Assembly: GCA_016208645.1 (NCBI GenBank)
Contig: JACQXP010000064.1
Location: 1 to 14,310, forward strand
DNA from: Candidatus Methylomirabilota bacterium
Lineage (GTDB): Bacteria > Methylomirabilota > Methylomirabilia > Methylomirabilales > 2-02-FULL-66-22
Length of the DNA: 14,310 nt
Reading direction: 5' to 3'
The notes beneath the pieces are model-generated. The model was not told the DNA's origin, ran no database searches, and saw only the letters and a list, made by a program, of their open reading frames with translations. The translations under genes were made by a program, and so were the position numbers. Positions 1 to 6,388 of the stretch are shown here, piece by piece. How positions within the stretch are numbered: position 1 is the first letter of the stretch; every line of letters starts with the position of its first letter.

Positions 1-173
1 CCGGGGGATTATAGCCAGCCATGCCCTCTGGCGCCACCTGAATGCGGGGGCCAGGGGACGGGGCACCGGAAGAAATGGGGGCCGTGTCTCCTTGACGGGC
101 CGGAGTATGTTTGATAGCGTCCTTGAGTGATGCGGCACAGGCATTCACGAACGGACCTGTGAATTCTCCGGAT
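1..173. other. Left-edge region without a recognised gene
   Basis: No convincing complete gene is visible here. One + frame is open from the window edge to a TGA at 128-130, with a tail ending LTGRSMFDSVLE. It could be the C-terminus of a gene that starts outside the window, but I recognise no family and see no other support. A - strand frame is also open through here, but it runs into the heptad repeat and looks like a high-GC shadow. Treat the segment as unassigned. Confidence 0.4.
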
Positions 174-291
174 CCAATGACCAATGACCAATTTCCAATG
201 ACCAATGATGGTGGGCGCGCACAGCGCGCCGTCAAGGAGTATCACGGAGATACCATCCGCGCTTGGTCATTAGTCATTGGGATTTGGTCAT
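174..291. repeat. Palindromic heptad-repeat cassette with GC hairpin core
   Basis: The left arm (174-208) is five consecutive 7-bp words: CCAATGA, CCAATGA, CCAATTT, CCAATGA, CCAATGA. The right arm (264-291) has the inverted words TGGTCAT, TAGTCAT, TGGGATT, TGGTCAT. Between the arms lie a perfect 7-bp hairpin (GGCGCGC at 214-220, ACA loop, GCGCGCC at 224-230) and a smaller one (GTATC 239-243, GATAC 249-253). The arms can therefore pair around a structured core. Similar short-word tandem repeats (STRR type) are known from cyanobacterial intergenic regions and other genomes. Part of this word set recurs as an exact inverted 19-mer at 9622-9640. Confidence 0.85.
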
Positions 292-298
292 TCCCGCG

Positions 299-326
299 AT
301 TATTTGCGAACGTGTTCGCGAATAAT
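299..326. promoter_or_regulatory. 28-bp dyad upstream of trxB, candidate operator
   Basis: ATTATTTGCGAAC (299-311) and GTTCGCGAATAAT (314-326) form a two-fold symmetric site around a central GT, with one mismatch in 13 bp. It ends 31 bp before the thioredoxin reductase start, and its AT-rich ends could overlap a -10 element. Symmetry and position suggest a dimeric repressor or activator site. The alternative is an RNA hairpin, but no T-run follows, so a terminator is unlikely. The core GAAC-GT-GTTC resembles the LexA box of Gram-positive bacteria, except that the spacer is two bases instead of four. I do not assign a regulator. Confidence 0.5.
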
Positions 327-357
327 CCGGGTTGACACCCTGAGGAGGGTTGGACGC

Positions 358-1281
358 ATGCACGATGTAATCATCCTGGGATCCGGGCCGGCGGGACTCA
401 CGGCGGCGCTCTACGCGGCCCGGGCCCACCTCAAACCCCTCGTGGTGGACGGGCACGAAGCCGGCGGGCAACTCACCCTGACCACGATGGTGGAGAACTA
501 CCCGGGCTTTCCCGACGGGCTCATGGGTCCCGACCTGATCGCCTCCATGCGGAAGCAGTCGGAGCGGTTCGGCGCGGGGTTCCGGCCGGGCAACGCCACG
601 GCCGTGGACCTCTCCCGCCGGCCGTTCCGGGTCACCATTGACGGAGCGGTGGAGGAGTGCCGGGCGCTCATCATCGCCACCGGCGCATCGGCCAAGCTCT
701 TGGGGCTCCCATCGGAGCGAAAGCTGATGGGACACGGGGTCTCCACCTGCGCCACCTGCGACGGCTTCTTCTTCCAGGATCAGGAGATCATCGTTGTGGG
801 GGGCGGCGACTCGGCCATGGAGGAGGCGATCTTCCTCACCAAGTTCGCCCGGCGGGTGAGCGTGCTCCATCGGCGGGACAAGCTCCGGGCCTCCAAGATC
901 ATGCAGGAGAAAGCCTTCAAGAATCCGAAGATCGATTTCACCTGGGACTCGACCATCCAGGAGATCCTGGACGTGCGCGAAGGGAAAGTGACGGGCGTCC
1001 GGATCCGGCACCTCAAGACCTCCCAGATCACGGAACGGCCGGTGGACGGGATCTTCATCGCCATCGGACACAGCCCCAACACCCAGATCTTCCGCGGCCT
1101 CCTGGAGATGGACGAGGTGGGATACATCACGACGCAGGACGGGACCAAGACCAGCGTGCCCGGCGTCTTCGCGGCGGGCGACGTGCAGGACCGCGTGTAC
1201 CGGCAGGCGGTCACCGCGGCCGGCTCCGGGTGCATGGCCGCCATAGACGCCGAGCGGTTCCTGGAGCACGGCGCTCACTAG
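358..1281 (+). CDS. trxB: Thioredoxin reductase (NADPH, FAD)
   Basis: This 307-residue flavoprotein should transfer electrons from NADPH through FAD to thioredoxin in the cytoplasm. The N-terminal FAD dinucleotide motif is GSGPAG (residues 8-13). The redox-active CATC disulfide is at C131/C134, followed by DG as in low-molecular-weight TrxB. The second nucleotide site GGGDSA lies near residue 148, with HRRD..RA downstream for the NADPH 2'-phosphate. The C-terminal FAD segment reads GVFAAGDV, then YRQAVTAAGSGC. Length is normal for the family (about 300-320). I chose ATG 358 because GAGGAGG lies about 9 bp upstream; an in-frame extension back to 277 would translate repeat and dyad sequence. 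No thioredoxin gene is in the window. The closely following signalling genes may be co-transcribed, but a GC hairpin separates them. Confidence 0.95.
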   Translation: MHDVIILGSGPAGLTAALYAARAHLKPLVVDGHEAGGQLTLTTMVENYPGFPDGLMGPDLIASMRKQSERFGAGFRPGNATAVDLSRRPFRVTIDGAVEECRALIIATGASAKLLGLPSERKLMGHGVSTCATCDGFFFQDQEIIVVGGGDSAMEEAIFLTKFARRVSVLHRRDKLRASKIMQEKAFKNPKIDFTWDSTIQEILDVREGKVTGVRIRHLKTSQITERPVDGIFIAIGHSPNTQIFRGLLEMDEVGYITTQDGTKTSVPGVFAAGDVQDRVYRQAVTAAGSGCMAAIDAERFLEHGAH

Positions 1282-1323
1282 CGGGAACGGAAATGTCGTG
1301 CCGGCCGGTCCCGCGTCCTCATG

Positions 1324-1348
1324 CTCCTCTCCCCGCCGGGGAGAGGGG
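1324..1348. repeat. GC-rich hairpin of the CTCTCCCC/GGGGAGAG type
   Basis: CTCTCCCC (1327-1334) and GGGGAGAG (1338-1345) form a perfect 8-bp stem with a 3-nt GCC loop, extendable by a few pairs on each side. Intergenic hairpins of this word are common dispersed repeats in high-GC genomes. It sits between trxB and the receiver gene. There is no T-run, so at best it would be a weak terminator or mRNA stabiliser. Its purine-rich right flank (GAGGGGG at 1354-1360) is the apparent Shine-Dalgarno sequence of the next gene. Confidence 0.75.
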
Positions 1349-1366
1349 AGGGTGAGGGGGAGTGAC

Positions 1367-1789
1367 GTGAGCGAGGGCAAGGATCCCGCCCGGAAGAAGA
1401 TCCTCATCATTGATGACGAGGAGGACCTGTGCCTCCTGGCGGCCCACGCCCTGACCATGGAGCGAACCGACCTCGAGGTCATCAATGCCCGGGACGGCCT
1501 GTCGGGCATCCAGCGAGCCAAAACGGAGCAGCCGGCCGCCATCATCCTGGATGTCATGATGCCAAAAATGGACGGGTACGAGGTGTGTCGCCGACTCAAG
1601 GCGGATCCGACGACCCGGGACATCCCGGTGGTCATGCTCACCGCCAGCAGCGATCCACACCTGAGCCAGAAGGCCTTTGAGGCCGGGGCCGTCGCCTGCC
1701 TCACGAAGCCGTACCAGCGGGGAACCCTGGTGAACTGCATAGACATGGCCCTGGCCAGCGTCGAGCGCGCACGCCGGCGGTCCGCCTGA
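1367..1789 (+). CDS. CheY-like single-domain response regulator
   Basis: The 140-residue protein is one receiver domain with no output domain. The acidic pair is D16/D17 (IIDDEED), the phospho-acceptor is D62 (ILDVMMPKMDGYE), the switch threonine is T92 (MLTAS) and the conserved lysine is K114 (LTKPY). It should take phosphate from a histidine kinase and act by protein contact, not by binding DNA. GTG 1367 is preferred because GAGGGGG lies 6 bp upstream and the domain begins about nine residues later; an ATG at 1298 would translate through the GC hairpin. It is followed after 63 bp, in the same frame and without an intervening start, by the HtrA-like gene, then by a histidine kinase. The kinase two genes downstream is the natural partner, by inference. 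Confidence 0.9.
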   Translation: MSEGKDPARKKILIIDDEEDLCLLAAHALTMERTDLEVINARDGLSGIQRAKTEQPAAIILDVMMPKMDGYEVCRRLKADPTTRDIPVVMLTASSDPHLSQKAFEAGAVACLTKPYQRGTLVNCIDMALASVERARRRSA

Positions 1790-1852
1790 TCCGACGACGT
1801 CCCCGCGCCGCCGTGCTCCCGGTCTTCGACTCGCGCGCACCCGCACACCCGA

Positions 1853-2758
1853 TTGCACATGGACGCCCAGATCGGTCTGGCTCGCGCCCTGGTCCCGCTC
1901 ACCGTCGCGCTGCACGTCCGGATCCCCGGCGATCATCCCTCGGTCGCCGCCCTGGGCGAGGAGCGCATGGGCTCCGCCGCCCTGGTGGATTCCCAGGGCA
2001 TCCTCCTGACGGTGAACTACGTGGTCATGGGGAGCCGGGAAATCGTGGCCACGTTCTCCGACGGGCGGCGCTTCCCGGCGGAGATCACGGCGCAGGATTT
2101 CGAGAGCGGGATCGCGGTGCTCCGCATCCCGGTCCGCGACCGTCCGGCGGCCATCCTGGGGGACTCGCGCCACCTGGCCCCGGGACAGGAGGTGTTCGTC
2201 CTGGCCAGCGCCGGGCCGACGGTCCGGCGCGTGGGCAGTGGCGTGATCACGGACCTCGGGCCCTTCGACGCCTACTGGGAATACATGCTCGACTCGGCCA
2301 TCCAGACCTCCGCCTTCAATCCCGGCTTCGGCGGCGGCCCGCTCTTCGACATCCACGGGCGGATGATCGGTGTCACGTCGCTCAATCTGGGCCAGGTGGG
2401 CCGCTTCAGCCTGGCGATCCCGGTCCACCTCTTCACCGAGCATCGGGGTGACCTGCTCCGCTTCGGCCGGGTGCGGGACCGGGTCCGCCGGGCCTGGATC
2501 GGATTCTATCCCCAGCCGGCGGAGTCGGGGATCGTGGTGGCGGGGGTGGTGCCGGAGGCGCCGGCCTCCCGGTGCGGGATCCAGGAGGGGGACGTGATCC
2601 TGGCGGTCAACTTCCGCGAGGTCACCAGCCGGCAGGAATTGTATCAGGAGATGTGGAGGCACGCGGCGGGGGAGCCGCTGCGCTTCAGCATCCTGCGGGA
2701 CGGCCGGCGCACCACCATCGAGGTGGTGGGGCAAGACCGGGCCGAGTTCTATCGCTAG
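1853..2758 (+). CDS. HtrA/DegP-like pseudoprotease with C-terminal PDZ domain
   Basis: The protein has 301 residues from TTG 1853, or 299 from ATG 1859; neither start has a good ribosome site, so the start is uncertain. Residues 35-195 follow the trypsin-like fold of HtrA proteins, and 215-290 form a PDZ domain (VVAGVVPEAPASRCGIQEGDVILAVN, shown in part). All three catalytic positions differ: the usual NNHVV is VNYVV (Y56 for His), the usual SDIAL/TDLAV is SGIAV (G86 for Asp), and NPGNSGG is NPGFGGG (G160 for Ser). The framework around each site is intact, so this is substitution, not decay. No signal peptide or membrane anchor is visible, unlike periplasmic HtrA, so a cytoplasmic binding or scaffold role is inferred. 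Its position between a receiver and a kinase suggests work in the same signalling system. Confidence 0.82.
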   Translation: MHMDAQIGLARALVPLTVALHVRIPGDHPSVAALGEERMGSAALVDSQGILLTVNYVVMGSREIVATFSDGRRFPAEITAQDFESGIAVLRIPVRDRPAAILGDSRHLAPGQEVFVLASAGPTVRRVGSGVITDLGPFDAYWEYMLDSAIQTSAFNPGFGGGPLFDIHGRMIGVTSLNLGQVGRFSLAIPVHLFTEHRGDLLRFGRVRDRVRRAWIGFYPQPAESGIVVAGVVPEAPASRCGIQEGDVILAVNFREVTSRQELYQEMWRHAAGEPLRFSILRDGRRTTIEVVGQDRAEFYR

Positions 2759-2796
2759 GTCCGGCGGCCACACACGGATCAGGGACGGGGGATCGC

Positions 2797-4542
2797 ATGC
2801 CATCCGAGATCCCAGCCGACAGGCTGCGGGGCATTCTGGAGATCGTCCGGCTTGCCAATGCCGAGACGGACCTCGGCGCCCTGATCAGCCTGATCACCCA
2901 GCAGGCCTGTTCCCTGTTGGAGGCGGATCGGGGGTCGCTGTACCTCCTCGACAAGGAGACGGGGGAGCTCTACTCCTCCATGGCCCTGGGCCTGTCGGGC
3001 AAGACGATCCGGTTGAAGCTGCATCAGGGGGTCGCCGGCCTGGTGGCGGCCGCGGGCCAGTCCATCATCCTGGACGACGCCTACAGCGACGCTCGCTTCT
3101 ACCGGTCCGTGGACGAGGCGACCGGGTACCGGACCCGTCAGATCCTGTGCGTCCCCATCAAGAACCGGCGCGGCGACGTCCTGGGCGCCTTGGAGCTGCT
3201 GAACAAGCGCACCGGAAATTTCACGCCGCAGGACGAGGAGCTGCTGAGCCTTCTGGCCTCCCAGGTGGGCATCGCGTTGGCCAATGCCCAGCTCTACGAG
3301 GGTCTCCGCACCACCCTGGACCGGCTCTCCCGCCTGATGAAGGTCGGGGCCGCCATCAGTTCAGAGCTGGACCTGGACGCCCTCCTCCGGATCATCTCGC
3401 AGACGACCTCTCACCTGCTCCAGGCGGAGCGGAGCAGCGTCTTCCTGGTGGACCGGGCGCGGGGGGAGCTATGGTCGCGGGTGGCGGAGGGGCTGGACCG
3501 CCAGGAGATCCGCATCCCGCTGGGGGCCGGGATCGCCGGCACGGTGGCCGCCACGGGGGCGCCGGTCCGGATCAGCGATGCCTACACCGACCCGCGCTTC
3601 AATCCCGAGGTGGACAAGCGGACTGGCTACCAGACCCGGAACATCCTGTGCGCCCCCATGCGGAACGCGCGGGGGCAGGTGATCGGGGTCTTCCAGGTCC
3701 TGAACAAGCGGGGCGGGGATTTCAGCGCATTGGATGAACAGCTCCTGGCGAGTCTTTCCTCCCAGGCGGCCGTGGCCGTGGAGAACGCCCGGCTCCACGA
3801 CGAGGTGCAGCGGGCGTACGCCCAGCTCCAGGCCCTGGACAAGATGAAGGCGGACTTCCTCAACACCATCTCCCACGAGTTGCGGACGCCCCTGGCGCCC
3901 ATCCTGGGCTATACCGAGATCCTCCTGTCCGGCGGCATGGGGACGCTGCCGAGTAGCTGTCTTCGGGGCGTCCAGGCCATCGAGGAGAGCGCCAAGCGCC
4001 TCCTGGCCCTCATCGAGAACTTGCTGGTCTTCGTCCGCCTGGACCAGGGGGAGATGGCACTCCAGCGGGAGCCCGTGGATGTCTCCTCGCTGATCGGCCG
4101 GGTCGCGGAGGCGTTCCAGCCCAAGGTCGAGGAGTGGAAGCTGACGCTTGTCCGTGAGGTGGCGGACGGGCTCCCGCCGGTGATGGCGGACCCCCAGGAG
4201 TTGACGGTGGCCCTCAGCCACCTGGTGGACAATGCGACCAAGTTCACGCCGGCCGGCGGCCGGGTGACGGTGACGGCGCGGCTGGTGGCAGGGGACGGCG
4301 GGACGGCGGCCGTGGAGATCGCAGTCCAGGATACCGGCATCGGCGTCGCGACGGAACACCTGGGCAAGATCTTCGAGCGGTTCTACCAGGTGGATGGATC
4401 GCTCACGCGGCACTTCGGCGGCATGGGCATCGGCCTGGCCGTGGTCAAGCAGATCCTCGAGGCCCATGGTAGCCGCGTGATGGTGGAGAGCGAGCCCGGC
4501 CTCGGGTCCACCTTCCGGTTTGCGCTGCCGGCGGCCGCTTGA
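2797..4542 (+). CDS. Soluble GAF-GAF sensor histidine kinase
   Basis: This 581-residue kinase has no transmembrane segment or signal peptide. GAF domain 1 spans about residues 10-167 and GAF domain 2 about 172-333. The two resemble each other along their length (GYRTRQILCVPIKN versus GYQTRNILCAPMRN) and look like an internal duplication. A short coiled linker leads to the HisKA helix with SHELRTPL and phospho-acceptor H360. The ATPase domain shows the N box (HLVDNATKF, N479), G1 (DTGIG, D512), the F box (FERFYQ) and GMGIGLAVVK. It should autophosphorylate in response to a small cytoplasmic ligand or redox signal bound by the GAF domains; the ligand cannot be read from sequence. ATG 2797 has GGGGGA just upstream and begins 38 bp after the pseudoprotease. 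The likely partner is the receiver encoded upstream. Confidence 0.93.
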   Translation: MPSEIPADRLRGILEIVRLANAETDLGALISLITQQACSLLEADRGSLYLLDKETGELYSSMALGLSGKTIRLKLHQGVAGLVAAAGQSIILDDAYSDARFYRSVDEATGYRTRQILCVPIKNRRGDVLGALELLNKRTGNFTPQDEELLSLLASQVGIALANAQLYEGLRTTLDRLSRLMKVGAAISSELDLDALLRIISQTTSHLLQAERSSVFLVDRARGELWSRVAEGLDRQEIRIPLGAGIAGTVAATGAPVRISDAYTDPRFNPEVDKRTGYQTRNILCAPMRNARGQVIGVFQVLNKRGGDFSALDEQLLASLSSQAAVAVENARLHDEVQRAYAQLQALDKMKADFLNTISHELRTPLAPILGYTEILLSGGMGTLPSSCLRGVQAIEESAKRLLALIENLLVFVRLDQGEMALQREPVDVSSLIGRVAEAFQPKVEEWKLTLVREVADGLPPVMADPQELTVALSHLVDNATKFTPAGGRVTVTARLVAGDGGTAAVEIAVQDTGIGVATEHLGKIFERFYQVDGSLTRHFGGMGIGLAVVKQILEAHGSRVMVESEPGLGSTFRFALPAAA

Positions 4543-4549
4543 AGCAGCG

Positions 4550-4653
4550 TTCGGCTGTTCGGCGGTTCGGGAGTTCGGTGGGACGGGAACGGTCCCCGCC
4601 TGCCGCGACGGCGCGGGCAGGGAACTGCCGAACGGTCGAACTGCTGAACGATC
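4550..4653. repeat. Palindromic octamer array, TTCGGNNG family, copy 1
   Basis: TTCGG begins at 4550, 4558, 4566 and 4574, an exact 8-bp period. The inverted word GAAC begins at 4622, 4630, 4638 and 4646, again with 8-bp period. The arms are complementary over about 29 bp, with mismatches mostly in the variable bases. Between them is a GC hairpin: CTGCCGCG (4600-4607), loop ACGG, then CGCGGGCAG (4612-4620) with one bulged base. The array fills most of the spacer between the kinase stop and the dehydrogenase start. A second member of the same word family lies at 11109-11184. Confidence 0.85.
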
Positions 4654-4711
4654 TTCGTCTGATGGCCTCTCCACCGACATTTGGACTCGGGACAACAGGA
4701 GTGACCCGCCT

Positions 4712-5764
4712 ATGAATCCTGATCAGGTCCTGGTCCGTGCAGACGTGGCGCGGCCGTTCTGTCAGCAGGTTTTCGAGGCGGCCGGCCTGTCCGAAGACGA
4801 CGCGTTTCTGGTGGCCGACGCCCTGATTGATGCCGACCTGCGGGGGGTGTCCACGCACGGCCTGGTGCGGTTCCCGATCTATGTCACCCGCTTGCGCAAG
4901 GGGTTGGTGAAGGCGAAGCCCCAGATGCGGGTGGTGCGAACCAGGGGTGCGACGCTGGTCCTGGACGGCGACCACGGCTTCGGCCAGGTGGTGTGGGCGG
5001 AGGGGATGCGGCGGGCGGTGGGCCTCGCCCGGGAGCACGGCGTGGGGCTCTGCGCCGTCCGGAACGGCACGCACCTGGGCGCCCTCGCCTACATCGCGGC
5101 GATGGCGCTGCCCCACCAGATGATCGGGATCACGCTGACCATCACCAACCCGGTGATCGCGCCCTGGGGCGGGGTGGTCCCCAAGCTGGGGAACAATCCG
5201 CTGGCGGTGGCCGTCCCGGCCGGCAATCGTCCCCCCGTCATCCTGGACATGGCGTGCAGCCAGGTGGCGCGTGGGAATCTCATCCTGGCTTCGAAGCTGG
5301 GGAAGACGATCCCGTCCACCTGGGCGCTGGATCCGCGGGGGCAGCCGACCCAGGATCCCGACGCGGGCCTCAAGGGATCGCTCATGCCGGTGGGCGGGCA
5401 CAAGGGCGTAGGCCTGGCCCTCGTGGTGGCTATCCTTGGGGGCCTGCTGGCCGGGGCGCCCTTCGGTGCGGGGTGCGGGGACATCTTCGACATGACGCGG
5501 CCGCAGCGCTTCGGCCACCTGGTGATGGCCCTGGACATCGCCGCCTGCGGTCCGCTGCCGGAGTTCCTCCAGGCCATGGACGGGATGATCCGCGACCTGA
5601 AGGGCTCGCCCCGCGCCGAGGGCGTGGAGGAGATCTGGATGCCCGGCGAGATGGAGATGCGGCGACGGGAAGAGCGCCTGCGCGACGGATTCCCGGTGAG
5701 CCGGGTCGTCCTGGACGAGGTCCGCGCCGTGGGGGCGGAGTTCGGTGTCTCCTGGCCTGTGTGA
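4712..5764 (+). CDS. Ldh2-family malate/L-lactate/ureidoglycolate-type dehydrogenase
   Basis: The 350-residue protein belongs to the Ldh2 family of NAD(P)-dependent 2-hydroxyacid oxidoreductases (malate, sulfolactate, ureidoglycolate and 2,3-diketogulonate enzymes), which is unrelated to classical Rossmann-fold LDH. The signature region RGVSTHGLVRFP contains the conserved catalytic His (H49). Later conserved parts include NGTHLGALAYIA, TITNPVIAPWGG, KLGNNPLAVAVP and GGHKGVGLALVV. Length is in the family range (330-360). ATG 4712 has AGGAG about 10 bp upstream; the longer open frame would translate the octamer array. The family's substrates differ widely and the neighbours do not name a pathway, so a specific gene symbol is not justified. 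The enzyme is probably cytoplasmic and monocistronic. Confidence 0.88.
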   Translation: MNPDQVLVRADVARPFCQQVFEAAGLSEDDAFLVADALIDADLRGVSTHGLVRFPIYVTRLRKGLVKAKPQMRVVRTRGATLVLDGDHGFGQVVWAEGMRRAVGLAREHGVGLCAVRNGTHLGALAYIAAMALPHQMIGITLTITNPVIAPWGGVVPKLGNNPLAVAVPAGNRPPVILDMACSQVARGNLILASKLGKTIPSTWALDPRGQPTQDPDAGLKGSLMPVGGHKGVGLALVVAILGGLLAGAPFGAGCGDIFDMTRPQRFGHLVMALDIAACGPLPEFLQAMDGMIRDLKGSPRAEGVEEIWMPGEMEMRRREERLRDGFPVSRVVLDEVRAVGAEFGVSWPV

Positions 5765-5851
5765 GCGGCCGTCTACCCTGATGGCCCTGGCCCTCGCGCA
5801 ACCACACTGATCGCCGATACGCGATTTTCATAATCCCCCCCTCTCCCGGGG

Positions 5852-5879
5852 ACCCGTTGCTCTTCCCAATGCAACGGGT
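5852..5879. repeat. Perfect 9-bp inverted repeat at the head of the BtpA remnant
   Basis: ACCCGTTGC (5852-5860) and GCAACGGGT (5871-5879) are exact inverse complements separated by 10 bases. No T-run follows. The site overlaps the only candidate start codons (TTG 5857, ATG 5869) of the truncated BtpA reading frame and lies exactly where homology to BtpA begins. It may mark the rearrangement that removed the 5' part, or be a small palindromic repeat inserted there. A possible half-copy of the CTCTCCC/GGGGA word lies just to its left at about 5840-5851. Confidence 0.6.
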
Positions 5880-6111
5880 GATGGGAAAGGGCACCGGCGA
5901 GGCGGCCGACCTGGAGTTGCTCAAGACCGTGCGGAAGGCCGTCCCCGACACGCCCCTCTTCGTCGGCAGCGGCGCCACGCCCGCGACGGTCCGCACACTC
6001 TTCGAGATCGCCGACGGCGCCATCGTCGGCACCGCCGTCAAGCGCGACGGGAAGCTTGCCAACCCGATAGACCCCGCCCGCGTCGAGCGCCTGGTCCGCG
6101 CCGCTAGCTAG
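5857..6111 (+). pseudogene. Truncated BtpA/SgcQ-family protein, C-terminal third only
   Basis: The 84-codon frame matches the C-terminal end of the BtpA family (TIM-barrel proteins; in cyanobacteria BtpA is linked to photosystem I assembly). Recognisable parts are GKGTGEAADLELLKTVR, LFVGSGATPATV, IADGAIVGTAVKRDGK and NPIDPARVERLV. Intact members have about 260-280 residues, so roughly two thirds is missing. Only 92 bp separate it from the preceding dehydrogenase and contain no trace of the missing part. No Shine-Dalgarno sequence precedes TTG 5857 or ATG 5869, and the homologous segment starts within a perfect inverted repeat. Within the retained part the frame is uninterrupted, so the deletion may be recent, or the fragment may still be expressed. 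A barrel fragment of this size is unlikely to fold alone. Confidence 0.75.
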
Positions 6112-6186
6112 CCCCGTTTCAATCCCCGGAGTGGCACGACTCTTTTCAGGAGTCTCGGCGGTGCAGCCGGTCAGATGAGGGGGTGC

Positions 6187-6214
6187 TTGACTCGGCGAGG
6201 GAAGGTGGTACATT
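6187..6214 (+). promoter_or_regulatory. Candidate sigma70 promoter for the deacylase gene
   Basis: TTGACT (6187-6192) is five of six bases of the -35 consensus, and TACATT (6209-6214) is four of six of the -10 consensus, with a 16-bp spacer. The expected start near 6221 would give a leader of about 170 nt that begins with the GAGCCGA array. This is the clearest -35 element with usable spacing in the window. Confidence 0.5.
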
Positions 6215-6218
6215 TGAA

Positions 6219-6253
6219 GAGCCGAGAGCCGAGAGCCGAGAGCCGAGAGCGGC
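6219..6253. repeat. Tandem GAGCCGA heptad array
   Basis: Four exact copies of GAGCCGA (6219-6225, 6226-6232, 6233-6239, 6240-6246) are followed by one degenerate copy, GAGCGGC (6247-6253). Unlike four other arrays in this window it has no inverted arm. It lies at the expected transcription start of the downstream gene. The exact copies suggest recent slippage, so copy number may vary between strains. Confidence 0.9.
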
Positions 6254-6388
6254 GACCGCCAACTGGATCAGGAGGGTCCGGGTACCGGAGAGGGGCCAAA
6301 CGGAAACCTGGGCAAATCACGGAGGGAGATACGGTGACCTAACTGCTGGAAGAACCTGGGCGGGGCAGATGCCCGGGGGAGGTGTGTC

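Larger units (their letters stand above)
6112..6388 (+). other. Leader region of the deacylase gene
   Basis: This 277-bp spacer holds a sigma70-like promoter (6187-6214), a heptad array directly at the expected transcription start (6219-6253), and a GC-rich leader with several small hairpins. These include CCGG/CCGG around GTA near 6278-6288 and GGGC/GCCC around 6359-6374, the latter just before the GGGGGAGG ribosome site. I compared the leader by eye with common riboswitch signatures and found no match. A small ORF through it only translates the repeat. Confidence 0.45.

Noticed and set aside
174..291. Possible CRISPR array
   Set aside because: The repeated units are only 7 bp, contiguous and without unique spacers; there are no cas genes in the window.
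332..337. Perfect -35 hexamer TTGACA upstream of trxB
   Set aside because: Proper spacing would place the -10 element over the start codon, and no -10-like sequence is there. It is probably chance.
274..1902. Long open frame on the - strand opposite trxB and the receiver gene
   Set aside because: It is antisense to two clearly recognisable genes, has low-complexity Arg/Gly/Asp/His composition and no family signature. Such frames are expected at high GC.
3469..4695. 408-codon open frame on the - strand opposite the kinase
   Set aside because: It mirrors the kinase coding sequence and runs into the octamer array; no domain is visible.
6261..6388. Possible riboswitch in the deacylase leader
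   Set aside because: It contains several small hairpins, but I found no match to the conserved cores of c-di-GMP, cobalamin, SAM, fluoride, ZTP or guanidine riboswitches as I remember them. A covariance search would decide.
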